This document shows positions 18,481-26,182 of a stretch of DNA of 64,000 bases, one piece after another (positions within the stretch are counted from its first letter, which is position 1; the number at the start of each line of letters is the position of its first letter). The notes beneath the pieces were generated by a model. The model was not told where the DNA came from and searched no databases. It saw nothing but the letters and a program-made list of their open reading frames with translations. The DNA is from Bradyrhizobium sp. 1. GTDB taxonomy: Bacteria; Pseudomonadota; Alphaproteobacteria; Rhizobiales; Xanthobacteraceae. Location: NCBI RefSeq assembly GCF_023073315.1, contig NZ_JADPJH010000010.1:124001-188000 (forward strand), in the 5' to 3' direction. The translations under genes and the position numbers were made by a program.

Positions 18481-18515
18481 AAAAAGAAAGGGGCTCCAAC
18501 TTGCGCTGGAGCCCC
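18481..18515 (-). terminator. Rho-independent terminator of the glnK-amtB operon
   Basis: The nine-base arms GGGGCTCCA and TGGAGCCCC pair exactly. Read on the minus strand they are followed by TTTCTTTTT, about 85 bases beyond the amtB stop. Confidence 0.88.
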
Positions 18516-18598
18516 TCAACGGTCGGGGCATTGCCGGGTATGTGCCCAAACCGTAGTTGTGGGCGCGGTCCCGAGGAGAACCGCGCCCGGGAGGATCG

Positions 18599-20047
18599 TT
18601 ACATGTTGTAGGCGCGCTCGGTGTGCTCGGTGATGTCGAGGCCTTCACGCTCGGTCTCGACATTGGCGCGGAGGCCAACGATCACATCGACGACCTTGTA
18701 GAGGATCGCCGAACCGACGCCCGACCACACCAGCGTGGTGCAGACGGCTTCGATCTGGGAGATCATCTGCGCGGTGAAGTCGTAATCGGCAACCTTCGGC
18801 GGGATCGCCGTGTAGTCGATGATGCCCGCGCCGCCGAGGGCCGGGTTCACCAGGATGCCGGTGCCGAGGGCGCCGATGATGCCACCGATGCAGTGCACGC
18901 CGAACACGTCGAGCGAGTCATCGTAGCCGAGCGCATTCTTCACGACGGTGCAGAAGAACAGGCAGACCACGCCGACCACGAGACCGAGGACAATCGCGCC
19001 CATCACGCCGGAGAAGCCGGCGGCGGGGGTGACGGCCACGAGGCCCGCGACAGCGCCGGAGATGACGCCGAGAACGGACGGGTGACCCTTGATGATCCAC
19101 TCCGCGAACATCCACGACAGCGCGGCGGCTGCGGTGGCGACGAAGGAGTTGGTCATGGCAAGCGCTGCGCCGCCGTTGGCTTCCAGGTTGGAGCCGGCGT
19201 TGAAGCCGAACCAGCCGACCCAGAGCAGCGAGGCGCCGATCATCGACATGGTCAGCGAGTGCGGAGCCATCAGCTCCTTGCCGTAGCCGGTGCGCTTTCC
19301 GATCAGGAGAGCGCCGACGAGACCTGCAATGCCGGCGTTGATGTGCACCACGGTGCCGCCTGCGAAGTCGATCGCGCCCTTCTTGAAGATCCAGCCGGCG
19401 TCGGCATTGATCTCGTCGAGCTTGGCCTGAGCCGCGGTCTTCGCCGCTCCATCAGCAGCAGCAGCGAGAGCCTTGGCCGCATCCTGGATCGCGTCCGGGC
19501 CGGGCCAGTACCAGACCATGTGCGCGATCGGAAAGTAGATCAGCGTGACCCAGAGCGGGATGAAAAGAGCGATCGCCGAGAACTTCATGCGCTCGGCGAA
19601 GGCGCCGACGATGAGGGCGGGCGTGATCGCCGCGAAGGTCATCTGGAAGCACATATAGATGAGCTCCGAGATATTGGCGTCGACCGAGAAGGTCGCGGCC
19701 TTCGAGTCGGTGGTGACGCCCATCATGAAGGCCTTGGAGAAGCCGCCGATGAAGTCGGAACCGCCGGTGAAAGCGAGGCTGTAGCCGTACACAGCCCAGA
19801 TCACGGTGACGACGCAGACGGTGTAGAACACCTGCATCAGAACGGAGAGCATGTTCTTGGAACGGACGAGGCCGCCGTAGAACAGCGCGAGGCCGGGGAT
19901 GGTCATCAACAGCACGAGCACTGTCGATGTCAGCATCCAGGCGTTATCTCCCTTGTTGACCGTTGGCTCGGCATAGGCTGCGGTCGCAGCGAACAGGCCG
20001 ACTGCGAGAGCCGCCAATCCCGCGCCATAGGGACGCTTAAACGTCAT
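18599..20047 (-). CDS. amtB: Ammonium transporter AmtB
   Basis: This 482-residue channel of the Amt/Rh family starts with a cleavable signal sequence (through TAAYA) and has 11 membrane helices. Family motifs are NKGDNAWMLTSTVLVLLMTIPGLAL, FGVHCIGGIIGALGTG and the conserved pore histidines in HINAGIAGL and GVHCIGG. It passes ammonium when nitrogen is scarce and is blocked by the GlnK protein coded 38 bases upstream. CAGGAG lies before the ATG at 20047. It carries a 30-odd residue Ala/Asp-rich insertion in the central loop (DAAKALAAAADGAAKTAAQA). Confidence 0.95.
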   Translation of the reverse strand: MTFKRPYGAGLAALAVGLFAATAAYAEPTVNKGDNAWMLTSTVLVLLMTIPGLALFYGGLVRSKNMLSVLMQVFYTVCVVTVIWAVYGYSLAFTGGSDFIGGFSKAFMMGVTTDSKAATFSVDANISELIYMCFQMTFAAITPALIVGAFAERMKFSAIALFIPLWVTLIYFPIAHMVWYWPGPDAIQDAAKALAAAADGAAKTAAQAKLDEINADAGWIFKKGAIDFAGGTVVHINAGIAGLVGALLIGKRTGYGKELMAPHSLTMSMIGASLLWVGWFGFNAGSNLEANGGAALAMTNSFVATAAAALSWMFAEWIIKGHPSVLGVISGAVAGLVAVTPAAGFSGVMGAIVLGLVVGVVCLFFCTVVKNALGYDDSLDVFGVHCIGGIIGALGTGILVNPALGGAGIIDYTAIPPKVADYDFTAQMISQIEAVCTTLVWSGVGSAILYKVVDVIVGLRANVETEREGLDITEHTERAYNM

Positions 20048-20085
20048 TTCATTTACTCCTGATTGAATTTTGATTGAGCGCGAAA

Positions 20086-20424
20086 TCAAAGTGCCGCTGC
20101 GTCGGCCTCGCCGGTGCGGATGCGAACCGCATGGTCGAGGTTGATGACGAAGATCTTGCCGTCGCCGATCTGTCCGGTTTTCGCGGCGGACGTGATGGCG
20201 TCGATGGTCTTGTCGACCTGGTCGGAGGCGACAGCGACCTCGATCTTGATCTTGGGCAGGAAGCTCACGGCATATTCGGCGCCGCGATAGATTTCCGTAT
20301 GGCCCTTCTGGCGGCCATATCCCTTGACTTCCGTCACCGTGAGACCGTGAACGCCGATGGCGGTCAGGGCGTCACGGACTTCTTCCAGCTTGAATGGCTT
20401 GATAATCGCCATAACAATTTTCAT
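20086..20424 (-). CDS. glnK: Nitrogen regulatory PII protein GlnK
   Basis: This 112-residue trimeric PII signal protein has the uridylylated Tyr51 in [11 protein letters not shown] and the C-terminal KIFVINLDHAVRIRTGE. It binds ATP/ADP and 2-oxoglutarate and plugs AmtB when ammonium returns. GGGATAGG precedes the ATG at 20424. It is the first gene of a glnK-amtB operon behind a -24/-12 promoter and is a paralog of the protein at 23641-23979. Confidence 0.96.
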   Translation of the reverse strand: MKIVMAIIKPFKLEEVRDALTAIGVHGLTVTEVKGYGRQKGHTEIYRGAEYAVSFLPKIKIEVAVASDQVDKTIDAITSAAKTGQIGDGKIFVINLDHAVRIRTGEADAAAL

Positions 20425-20530
20425 GGGTCCTATCCCCGCTTGGGCCCGGTCCGGACGTGGCCGGGCGTTTCTCGACTGGTTCGCCACGAGGGAGAAAGTT
20501 CACTACGCGGGCACAGCCAGGACCCATAGA

Positions 20531-20546
20531 ATCAAATGCCGTGCCA
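20531..20546 (-). promoter_or_regulatory. Sigma-54 (-24/-12) promoter of glnK-amtB
   Basis: On the minus strand the site reads TGGCACGGCATTTGAT. This matches the consensus TGGCACG-N4-TTGCW at every fixed position except the C of the -12 GC, which is A. It lies about 107 bases before the glnK start. Nitrogen control by NtrC and RpoN is expected for this operon; NtrC sites were not identified with confidence. Confidence 0.72.
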
Positions 20547-20732
20547 GATCGGGCGGATTGCCTAACGGACTATGAAAACGGGTGTTTTCGCGTTTGACGC
20601 GTATTGCGGCGCAGTGCGCCATTACGTCGCGCTCATTACGTGATCACGTCTGGTCAAAAACTGGGCAAGACAGACTGCCGACACAATGCTGCTCATGCGT
20701 CGGGCAGACAAAAGGTATCCTATTATGGCGTG

Positions 20733-20791
20733 AGAGCCTTGCCGTGCTGCGAAATATCGCGCCCCTCGCGGTCCTGCTCATGAGATACGCG
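20733..20791 (-). pseudogene. Fragment of an amtB 3' end
   Basis: An ungapped 59-base alignment with the 3' end of the second amtB gene (22224-22282) gives 46 identities. On the minus strand the fragment still reads RVSHEQ...EG.DISQHGKAL before a TAA, against RVSREH...EGLDISQHGEAL in the intact protein. No upstream part of amtB is present. It lies downstream of clpP, so it and the intact amtB2 end bracket clpP, SRPBCC and ArsR. The rest of 20425-20872 holds only the glnK promoter region. Confidence 0.72.
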
Positions 20792-20872
20792 CAAATAGGC
20801 GCAACCGAATGGCCGGCTTGGGCAGGATGACGCTTGCCGGATGGTCTCCGGCTGGAGGCCGCTGTCGGCCCA

Positions 20873-21475
20873 TCAGGCAGCGTCGCGCTCCGCGAACACC
20901 CTGTCGATCAGCCCCCATTCGACCCCCTGCTGCGCGGTCATGAAGTGGTCGCGATCCAGGGTCCGTTCCACCTCCTCCTCGCGGCGCCCGCAATGCCGCG
21001 CGTAGAGCCGGATCAGGCGCCGTTTGGTTTCCTGCATTTCGGTGGCGTGGATCAGGATGTCGGACGCCTGGCCCTGGAAGCCGCCGAGCGGCTGATGCAC
21101 GTGCAAGCTCGCATTGGGCAGCGCGGCGCGGTGACCGGGCTCGCCGGCCATCAGCAGGAACGAGCCCATGGAGCGCGCGGTACCCATGCACAGCGTATGA
21201 ACCGGCGCCTTGATGAACTGCATGGTGTCGTACATCGCGAGGCCGGAGGTGACCACGCCGCCGTAGGAATTGATGTAGAGATTGATCGGCTTGTGCGGAT
21301 TCTCCGCCTCCAGGAACAGCAACTGCGCGCAGACGAGGCCCGACATCGCATCATTGACCTCGCCGTTGAGGAAGATGATGCGCTCGCGCAGCAGCCGCGA
21401 GTAGATGTCGAAGGACCGTTCACCGCGGGCGGATTGTTCCACAACCATAGGGACGAGCTGAAGCATGTCGCGCAT
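20873..21475 (-). CDS. clpP: ATP-dependent Clp protease proteolytic subunit, ClpP paralog
   Basis: This 200-residue ClpP has the catalytic triad Ser102 (GTARSMGS), His127 (LHVHQPLGG) and Asp176 (TLDRDHFM). [20 protein letters not shown] and [10 protein letters not shown] are typical. The elbow reads GTARSMG rather than the usual GQAASMG, and the protein is not next to clpX, so it is probably an accessory ClpP rather than the housekeeping one. It starts at the ATG at 21475. It lies in a segment flanked by amtB 3'-end repeats, which may indicate acquisition. Confidence 0.9.
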   Translation of the reverse strand: MRDMLQLVPMVVEQSARGERSFDIYSRLLRERIIFLNGEVNDAMSGLVCAQLLFLEAENPHKPINLYINSYGGVVTSGLAMYDTMQFIKAPVHTLCMGTARSMGSFLLMAGEPGHRAALPNASLHVHQPLGGFQGQASDILIHATEMQETKRRLIRLYARHCGRREEEVERTLDRDHFMTAQQGVEWGLIDRVFAERDAA

Positions 21476-21516
21476 CGGCGACCTCCATGTCTGCGGGTGA
21501 TGAAGTCTTGCTGGTG

Positions 21517-21867
21517 TTAGGCGGCTGCGCGCATCAGGCAGCAATTGCTGTTGGCCGGCTTCGGCAGCGCTACGTCGCAGGCTTGCTGGATGATGCGAAA
21601 GCGGGTGCCGCCGTCCTCGTTCGGCTCGATCCGGAAGATGACGTGGCTTTCGCGATAGGGCGGCTCGGAATCACGAAGCCGGTAGCGCACCTCTTCGCCT
21701 GGAATCGATGATTCCGGTTCGGCGCCCGCGAGGTCGCAATCCGGCAGCCAGCGCTCGCGCAAAGCCGGAATGGTTACGGCGCGCCAGACCTTTGCCGGCG
21801 GCGCATCGAACTCATATTCGAGCACCAGCTTTGCGTCGGGACGATCCGTTTCGACTGCGTCGCTCAT
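21517..21867 (-). CDS. SRPBCC/AHSA1-like domain protein
   Basis: This 116-residue START-like protein begins [20 protein letters not shown] and continues with [20 protein letters not shown], the AHSA1 pattern of a hydrophobic-ligand-binding helix-grip fold. Its start overlaps the stop of the ArsR gene (ATGA), so the two are co-translated. ArsR-AHSA1 pairs are common in Rhizobiales and ligands are generally unknown. The C-terminus is short with two adjacent Cys. Confidence 0.82.
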   Translation of the reverse strand: MSDAVETDRPDAKLVLEYEFDAPPAKVWRAVTIPALRERWLPDCDLAGAEPESSIPGEEVRYRLRDSEPPYRESHVIFRIEPNEDGGTRFRIIQQACDVALPKPANSNCCLMRAAA

Positions 21868-22178
21868 TGATCCATGTCCTTGAGGAGATCGGCGAGTGCT
21901 TCCATGCGCTTCGGCCAATAGGCACGGTAGCGCGCAAGCCATGCCCCGATGGCGACGATTCCGTCGGGGTCGACTTCGTAATTCACAAAGCGGCCCTGCC
22001 GCTGCTCGCGCACCAGGCCAGCTGAGCGCAGCACCGCAAGATGCTGCGACATCGCGGGTTGGCTGATCTCCAATCCGTCGCGCAAGGTGCTGGCATTCAG
22101 GCTTCCGCCAGCGAGCTTCTCAAAGACCTTGCGGCGCGTCGGGTCGGCCAGCGCCTTGAAGATGTCGGCTTCGATCAT
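21864..22178 (-). CDS. ArsR-family transcriptional regulator
   Basis: This 104-residue winged-helix repressor begins ADIFKALADPTRRKVFEKL and has the recognition helix ISQPAMSQHLAVLRSAGLV. No metal-binding ELCVCDL motif is present, so it is the non-metal kind paired with an SRPBCC protein. It is the first gene of a two-gene operon and probably represses itself through the 26-base inverted repeat immediately upstream. Confidence 0.9.
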   Translation of the reverse strand: MIEADIFKALADPTRRKVFEKLAGGSLNASTLRDGLEISQPAMSQHLAVLRSAGLVREQRQGRFVNYEVDPDGIVAIGAWLARYRAYWPKRMEALADLLKDMDQ

Positions 22179-22181
22179 GAC

Positions 22182-22207
22182 AACACATAAGCACGTACTT
22201 ATGTGTT
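22182..22207. promoter_or_regulatory. Probable ArsR operator
   Basis: AACACATAAG and CTTATGTGTT are exact inverted repeats around CACGTA (24 of 26 positions symmetrical), three bases before the ArsR start codon. Its placement and symmetry fit autorepression. It also lies just beyond the stop of amtB2. Confidence 0.7.
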
Positions 22208-22216
22208 GCGCAAGCC

Positions 22217-23518
22217 TTATTGCAAAGCCTCGCCATGCTGCGAAATGTCGAGGCCTTCGAGTTCATGCTCGCGCGATACGCGGAGAGGCACGAACAGCGA
22301 GACCAGCTTGAGCAGCACAAAACTCACGCCCGCCGCCCAGACGAAAGTGACGGCGACCCCGTAAACCTGGATCAGAAGCTGCTGCGGGTGGCCCTCGATC
22401 AGGCCGGCCGTGCCGCCGATCGCGCTGGTGGCAAACACGCCGGCCAGCAAGGTACCGGTCAGGCCGCCGATGCCGTGGACGCCGAACACATCGAGCGAAT
22501 CGTCATAGTTGAAGCGGTGCTTCAGCCAGGTGCAGGCCCAATAGCAGACGGCACCGGCGATCATGCCGATGACGATGCCATGCCACGGCGCAACGAAGCC
22601 CGAGGCCGGCGTGATGGTGCCGAGGCCCGCGACCGCGCCGGAGATCATGCCGAGCACGGAGGGCTTGCGCCGGGTCGACCATTCGATCGCGCCCCAGGTC
22701 AGCGCGCCGGAGCAGGCCGCAAGATGCGTCGCGATGATCGCCAGCACCGCGCGCGAACTGGCCGCGCCCGCCGAGCCGCCATTGAAGCCGAACCAGCCGA
22801 CCCACAGCAGGCCGGTGCCCATCACCGCGAGCGACAGATCGAACGGCGAGAGATTTTCGGTGCCGTAGCCGTGACGGCGTCCCATCACCTTCGCCGCCAC
22901 GAGTCCGGCGGTGCCGGCCGACAAATGCACCACGAGGCCGCCGGCGAAATCCAGCACGCCCATGCTGGCGAGGAAGCCGCCGCCCCACACCCAATGCGCC
23001 AAGGGAATGTAGACGAAGATGAACCAGGCGACCGAAAACACGAGATAGGCGGAGAACCGCATCCGGTCGGCGACCGCGCCCGCGACCAGCGCCACTGTGA
23101 TGATCGCAAACGTCATCTGGTACAGCATGAACAGCGCCTCGGGAATCGTCTTCGCCGCCGGGTTGACGCTGTCCATGGTCATGCCCGCGAGGAACCAGCG
23201 GTCGAGCGTGCCGATCCACGGGCCATCGCCGACGAAGCAGAGCGAATAGCCGAACGCGACCCAGAGAATCGAGATGATCGTCACTGCGGCAAGGCTCTGC
23301 GCCATGGTCGCGAGCACATTCTTCTTGCGCACCATGCCGGAGTAGAACAGCGCCAGGCCCGGGATCGTCATCATCAGCACCAGCGCGGTGGCGACGATCA
23401 TCCAGGCGGTATCGGCGGTGTTGATCTCGGAGTTCGCGGCATGCGCCGGTGACGTCATGGCCCACACAAATCCGATTCCCGCAGCCATAGCAGCTGCGCG
23501 GCGCAACAATCTCGCCAT
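22217..23518 (-). CDS. amtB: Ammonium transporter AmtB, second copy
   Basis: This 433-residue Amt/Rh channel has a signal sequence (ending SPAHA), NTADTAWMIVATALVLMMTIPGLALF, FGVHGIGGLTGTLLAG and the two pore histidines. It lacks the central-loop insertion of the first copy. The ATG at 23518 follows GGGGGAA; the longer frame runs back into an intergenic palindrome and is rejected. Its 3' end is repeated in degenerate form at 20733-20791. The glnK paralog is 122 bases upstream, so the pair forms an operon. Confidence 0.95.
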   Translation of the reverse strand: MARLLRRAAAMAAGIGFVWAMTSPAHAANSEINTADTAWMIVATALVLMMTIPGLALFYSGMVRKKNVLATMAQSLAAVTIISILWVAFGYSLCFVGDGPWIGTLDRWFLAGMTMDSVNPAAKTIPEALFMLYQMTFAIITVALVAGAVADRMRFSAYLVFSVAWFIFVYIPLAHWVWGGGFLASMGVLDFAGGLVVHLSAGTAGLVAAKVMGRRHGYGTENLSPFDLSLAVMGTGLLWVGWFGFNGGSAGAASSRAVLAIIATHLAACSGALTWGAIEWSTRRKPSVLGMISGAVAGLGTITPASGFVAPWHGIVIGMIAGAVCYWACTWLKHRFNYDDSLDVFGVHGIGGLTGTLLAGVFATSAIGGTAGLIEGHPQQLLIQVYGVAVTFVWAAGVSFVLLKLVSLFVPLRVSREHELEGLDISQHGEALQ

Positions 23519-23583
23519 GTCGTTCCCCCAGCAGTGATGACGTCGCACGCTGTGGCGTCGTTGCCCGGTGCGATCGAAGCAGA

Positions 23584-23630
23584 GCGTTTTCGAGCGAAGC
23601 GGATACCGGTTCGCGTGAAAAAACGCGTCA
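23584..23630. repeat. Intergenic palindrome between glnK2 and amtB2
   Basis: The segment GCGTTTTCGAGCGAAGCGG-ATACCGGTTCGCGTGAAAAAACGCG contains GCGTTTT and AAAACGC arms and CGAAGCGG/CCGGTTCG inner arms. This is a frequent Bradyrhizobium intergenic repeat. Within an operon it could fold in the mRNA and tune amtB2 relative to glnK2. Confidence 0.65.
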
Positions 23631-23640
23631 AACAAAAAGT

Positions 23641-24132
<492 letters not shown>

Positions 24133-24232
24133 TCATCCATCACAATGCATTTTTCGCATGGATGCGGTAAACCCGAGCGGTGAACCTAAGCGTCCCTGCG
24201 GGTACATAAGTATGTTTGAGGGGGGACGCTTC

Positions 24233-25126
24233 ATGGCGAGTTGGTTCTACGCATCCGAGGGCAAGCAGCAGGGGCCCTATCCGGACGGGCAATTCCGCGA
24301 CTTGGTCGCGCAAGGCATTGTGCGCCCGGATACGCTGGTGTGGTCCGAGGGCATGGCCGGCTGGCAGAAAGCCGCCGAAATCCCCGGCCTGATCGGCGGC
24401 AGTGGTGCGCCCCCGATGATGCCCGCCGGCGGGCCGCCGATGATGGGCGGCGGCGGTTATGCGGGCGCGGCCGGCGGTGGACCGCTGGTGCCTCATTTCA
24501 GCGTGTTTGGTCTTCTCGGCCGCAGCATCGTGTTCGTGATCGGCACGATCCTGGTCATTCCGGCGCCGTGGGTCGCGGTCTGGTTCTACCAATGGATCAT
24601 GTCGCACATCCAGGTGCCGGGCCGGCCTAATTTCGGCTTTGCCGGCCAGCCGATGGACATCTGGTGGGCGTTCATGGCCAACGGGCTTCTGGCCTACGCC
24701 AGCTTCACCGGAATTTCGGTCGCGCCGCTCCTTGCGGTGGTCGTCAATGCCGTCCTGGCCTGGGTGATCATGCGTTGGATCGTCGCCAATCTCACCTCGA
24801 ATGGAGAGCGTCTGCCGGTCTCATTCCAGGGCAGCGCGATCGGCTATGTCGGCTGGTATCTCCTGATGATGATCTCGACCATCACCATCATCGGCTGGGC
24901 CTGGGTGATCGCGTTCTGGATGCGCTGGAATTGCCGGAACATCGAGGGCACGCGGCGCGAGGTCGTATTCAACGGCAGCGGCTGGCAGATCCTGTGGCGA
25001 TCGGTGGTGTTCTCGCTGGCCTCGAGCTTGATCATTCCGATCCCGTGGATGTTGCGCTGGTACGGCCGTTGGTTCGTGTCGCAATTTGCGCTCGTCGACC
25101 GCGGCGCTGCCGCTCGCAGCTTCTGA
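24233..25126 (+). CDS. GYF-domain multi-pass membrane protein
   Basis: Residues 1-50 form a GYF_2-type domain (ASWFYASEGKQQGPYPDGQF, then LVWSEGMAGWQKAAEIP), which usually binds proline-rich peptides. A Gly/Pro/Met-rich linker (about 52-83) leads to about six membrane helices resembling DUF898-like regions. GAGGGGGG precedes the ATG at 24233. The partner is unknown. It lies divergent from glnK2, and its stop codon is only four bases from a tesB 3'-end fragment. Confidence 0.8.
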   Translation: MASWFYASEGKQQGPYPDGQFRDLVAQGIVRPDTLVWSEGMAGWQKAAEIPGLIGGSGAPPMMPAGGPPMMGGGGYAGAAGGGPLVPHFSVFGLLGRSIVFVIGTILVIPAPWVAVWFYQWIMSHIQVPGRPNFGFAGQPMDIWWAFMANGLLAYASFTGISVAPLLAVVVNAVLAWVIMRWIVANLTSNGERLPVSFQGSAIGYVGWYLLMMISTITIIGWAWVIAFWMRWNCRNIEGTRREVVFNGSGWQILWRSVVFSLASSLIIPIPWMLRWYGRWFVSQFALVDRGAAARSF

Positions 25127-25130
25127 TTAT

Positions 25131-25190
25131 CTTCGCTCGCGCACGGAGCCTTCCTGCGCGAGCGAAGACCACCGCTGGGGCGTCCGGCTT
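25131..25190 (-). pseudogene. Fragment resembling the tesB 3' end, also a hairpin
   Basis: Bases 25135-25159 match 31181-31205, the 3' end of tesB, at 24 of 25 positions, and similarity continues weakly to about 25190 (tesB 31240) with one gap. On the minus strand it reads LAQEGSVRERR then stop, against VAQEGSVRERRT in TesB. The same bases form a 13-base perfect hairpin (25131-25143 with 25155-25167), so terminator use for the GYF gene is possible although no T run follows. With tesB itself it brackets the IclR catabolic region. Confidence 0.6.
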
Positions 25191-25217
25191 ACGGGCGACC
25201 CGGCCGCCCACGACCGA

Positions 25218-25997
25218 TCAAGCGTGAATCGCCAATTGTGCGGCGATCGCTTCCGCGACCGCGCGCATGTCGCGCGCAAGCGCCAGCGAGGTCGGGCGAT
25301 CCAGCTGGCTGCCGAGGCCGACGGCTGCGACCGTGTGCGAGATCGTCCCCTTCGCGTTCAGGACGGGCACGGCGACGATCGTCACGCCGGCAATGTAATT
25401 GCCGCGATCGATGCTAAAACCCTGCTTGCGCACCTGATCGACCTCCTTGCGCCAGGCATCATAGCTCGGCGCGTTGTGCCAGCGCAGCAGGCGAAAGCGC
25501 CTCTCGATCTCCTTGTCCGGCTGGCCGCTGAAGGCGGCGACACAACGGCCCGTGGCGCTGATCAACGCGGGAAAGCGGCTTCCGATGTCGACATGAAGCC
25601 GCACCGGCGCCTGGCTGCGCGCCAGCGCGACGACGATCATGTTGTCCAGGTCCGGCACCTCGACACCGATCGCCATGACGCCGTAGCGGCTTGAGAGCTC
25701 TTCGAGCTTCGGCCGCATCAGGCTGGGAAAGTCGGCAGCATTCTCGAGCACGGCGCGCGCCAGCGGCAGCATGCCGACGCCAAGGCTGTAGCGCTTGGTC
25801 TGCGGATCGACCTGCAGCAAATCCTCTGCCAGCAGCGCGCGCACGATGTGCAACGCCGTGCTCGGCACCAAATCGAGAGTCTCCGCAATCGCCTTGAGCC
25901 CCTGCGGCGTGGGGCTGCGGCTGAGCAGGCGGAGGATGGCGACGGCGCGCGTGACCGCGGGGACGGCACGGACGCGGGGTGATTTGGCATTCGGCAT
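25218..25997 (-). CDS. IclR-family transcriptional regulator
   Basis: This 259-residue regulator has an N-terminal winged helix (AVTRAVAILRLLSRSPTPQG, LDLVPSTALHIVRALLAEDLL) and an IclR effector domain (about 85-255) with TGRCVAAFSG and RGNYIAGVTIVAVPV. It is divergent from the acyl-CoA ligase operon and probably controls it in response to a substrate or CoA intermediate. The ATG at 25997 has no clear ribosome binding site because an inverted repeat abuts it; an upstream ATG pair, 14 codons earlier, is an alternative. Confidence 0.9.
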   Translation of the reverse strand: MPNAKSPRVRAVPAVTRAVAILRLLSRSPTPQGLKAIAETLDLVPSTALHIVRALLAEDLLQVDPQTKRYSLGVGMLPLARAVLENAADFPSLMRPKLEELSSRYGVMAIGVEVPDLDNMIVVALARSQAPVRLHVDIGSRFPALISATGRCVAAFSGQPDKEIERRFRLLRWHNAPSYDAWRKEVDQVRKQGFSIDRGNYIAGVTIVAVPVLNAKGTISHTVAAVGLGSQLDRPTSLALARDMRAVAEAIAAQLAIHA

Positions 25998-25999
25998 GA

Positions 26000-26013
26000 T
26001 TGTATCGGTACAA
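26000..26013. promoter_or_regulatory. Probable IclR operator, proximal to iclR
   Basis: TTGTA-N4-TACAA, the same half-sites as at 26121-26134, two bases before the start codon of the IclR gene. Binding here would block iclR expression. Confidence 0.6.
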
Positions 26014-26118
26014 CAGCGGCCGCGAGCCAACAACATCATCTCATCGCAGGCGCGCCGGTACGGCTTTGATCTTTCCTGCCGCGCCGCATGCGCAGCAGCG
26101 TTCGCCGCGATCTTTGAT

Positions 26119-26136
26119 AATTGTATATATACAATT
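26119..26136. promoter_or_regulatory. Probable IclR operator, operon side
   Basis: AATTGTATATATACAATT is an 18-base perfect palindrome containing TTGTA-N4-TACAA, about 47 bases before the ligase start codon. It shares half-sites with the repeat next to iclR, as expected for a regulator controlling both divergent transcripts. Confidence 0.68.
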
Positions 26137-26182
26137 GACAGTGCTATTTGACAATTAGCGCGTCGTCGGTATCTTGCCGGCC

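Noticed and set aside
18557..20062. A 501-codon open frame antisense to amtB
   Set aside because: Low-complexity His/Glu/Gly translation mirrors the amtB codons; AmtB on the minus strand is unambiguous.
23519..23635. N-terminal extension of amtB2
   Set aside because: It passes through the intergenic palindrome and would hide the signal peptide; GGGGGAA precedes the ATG at 23518.
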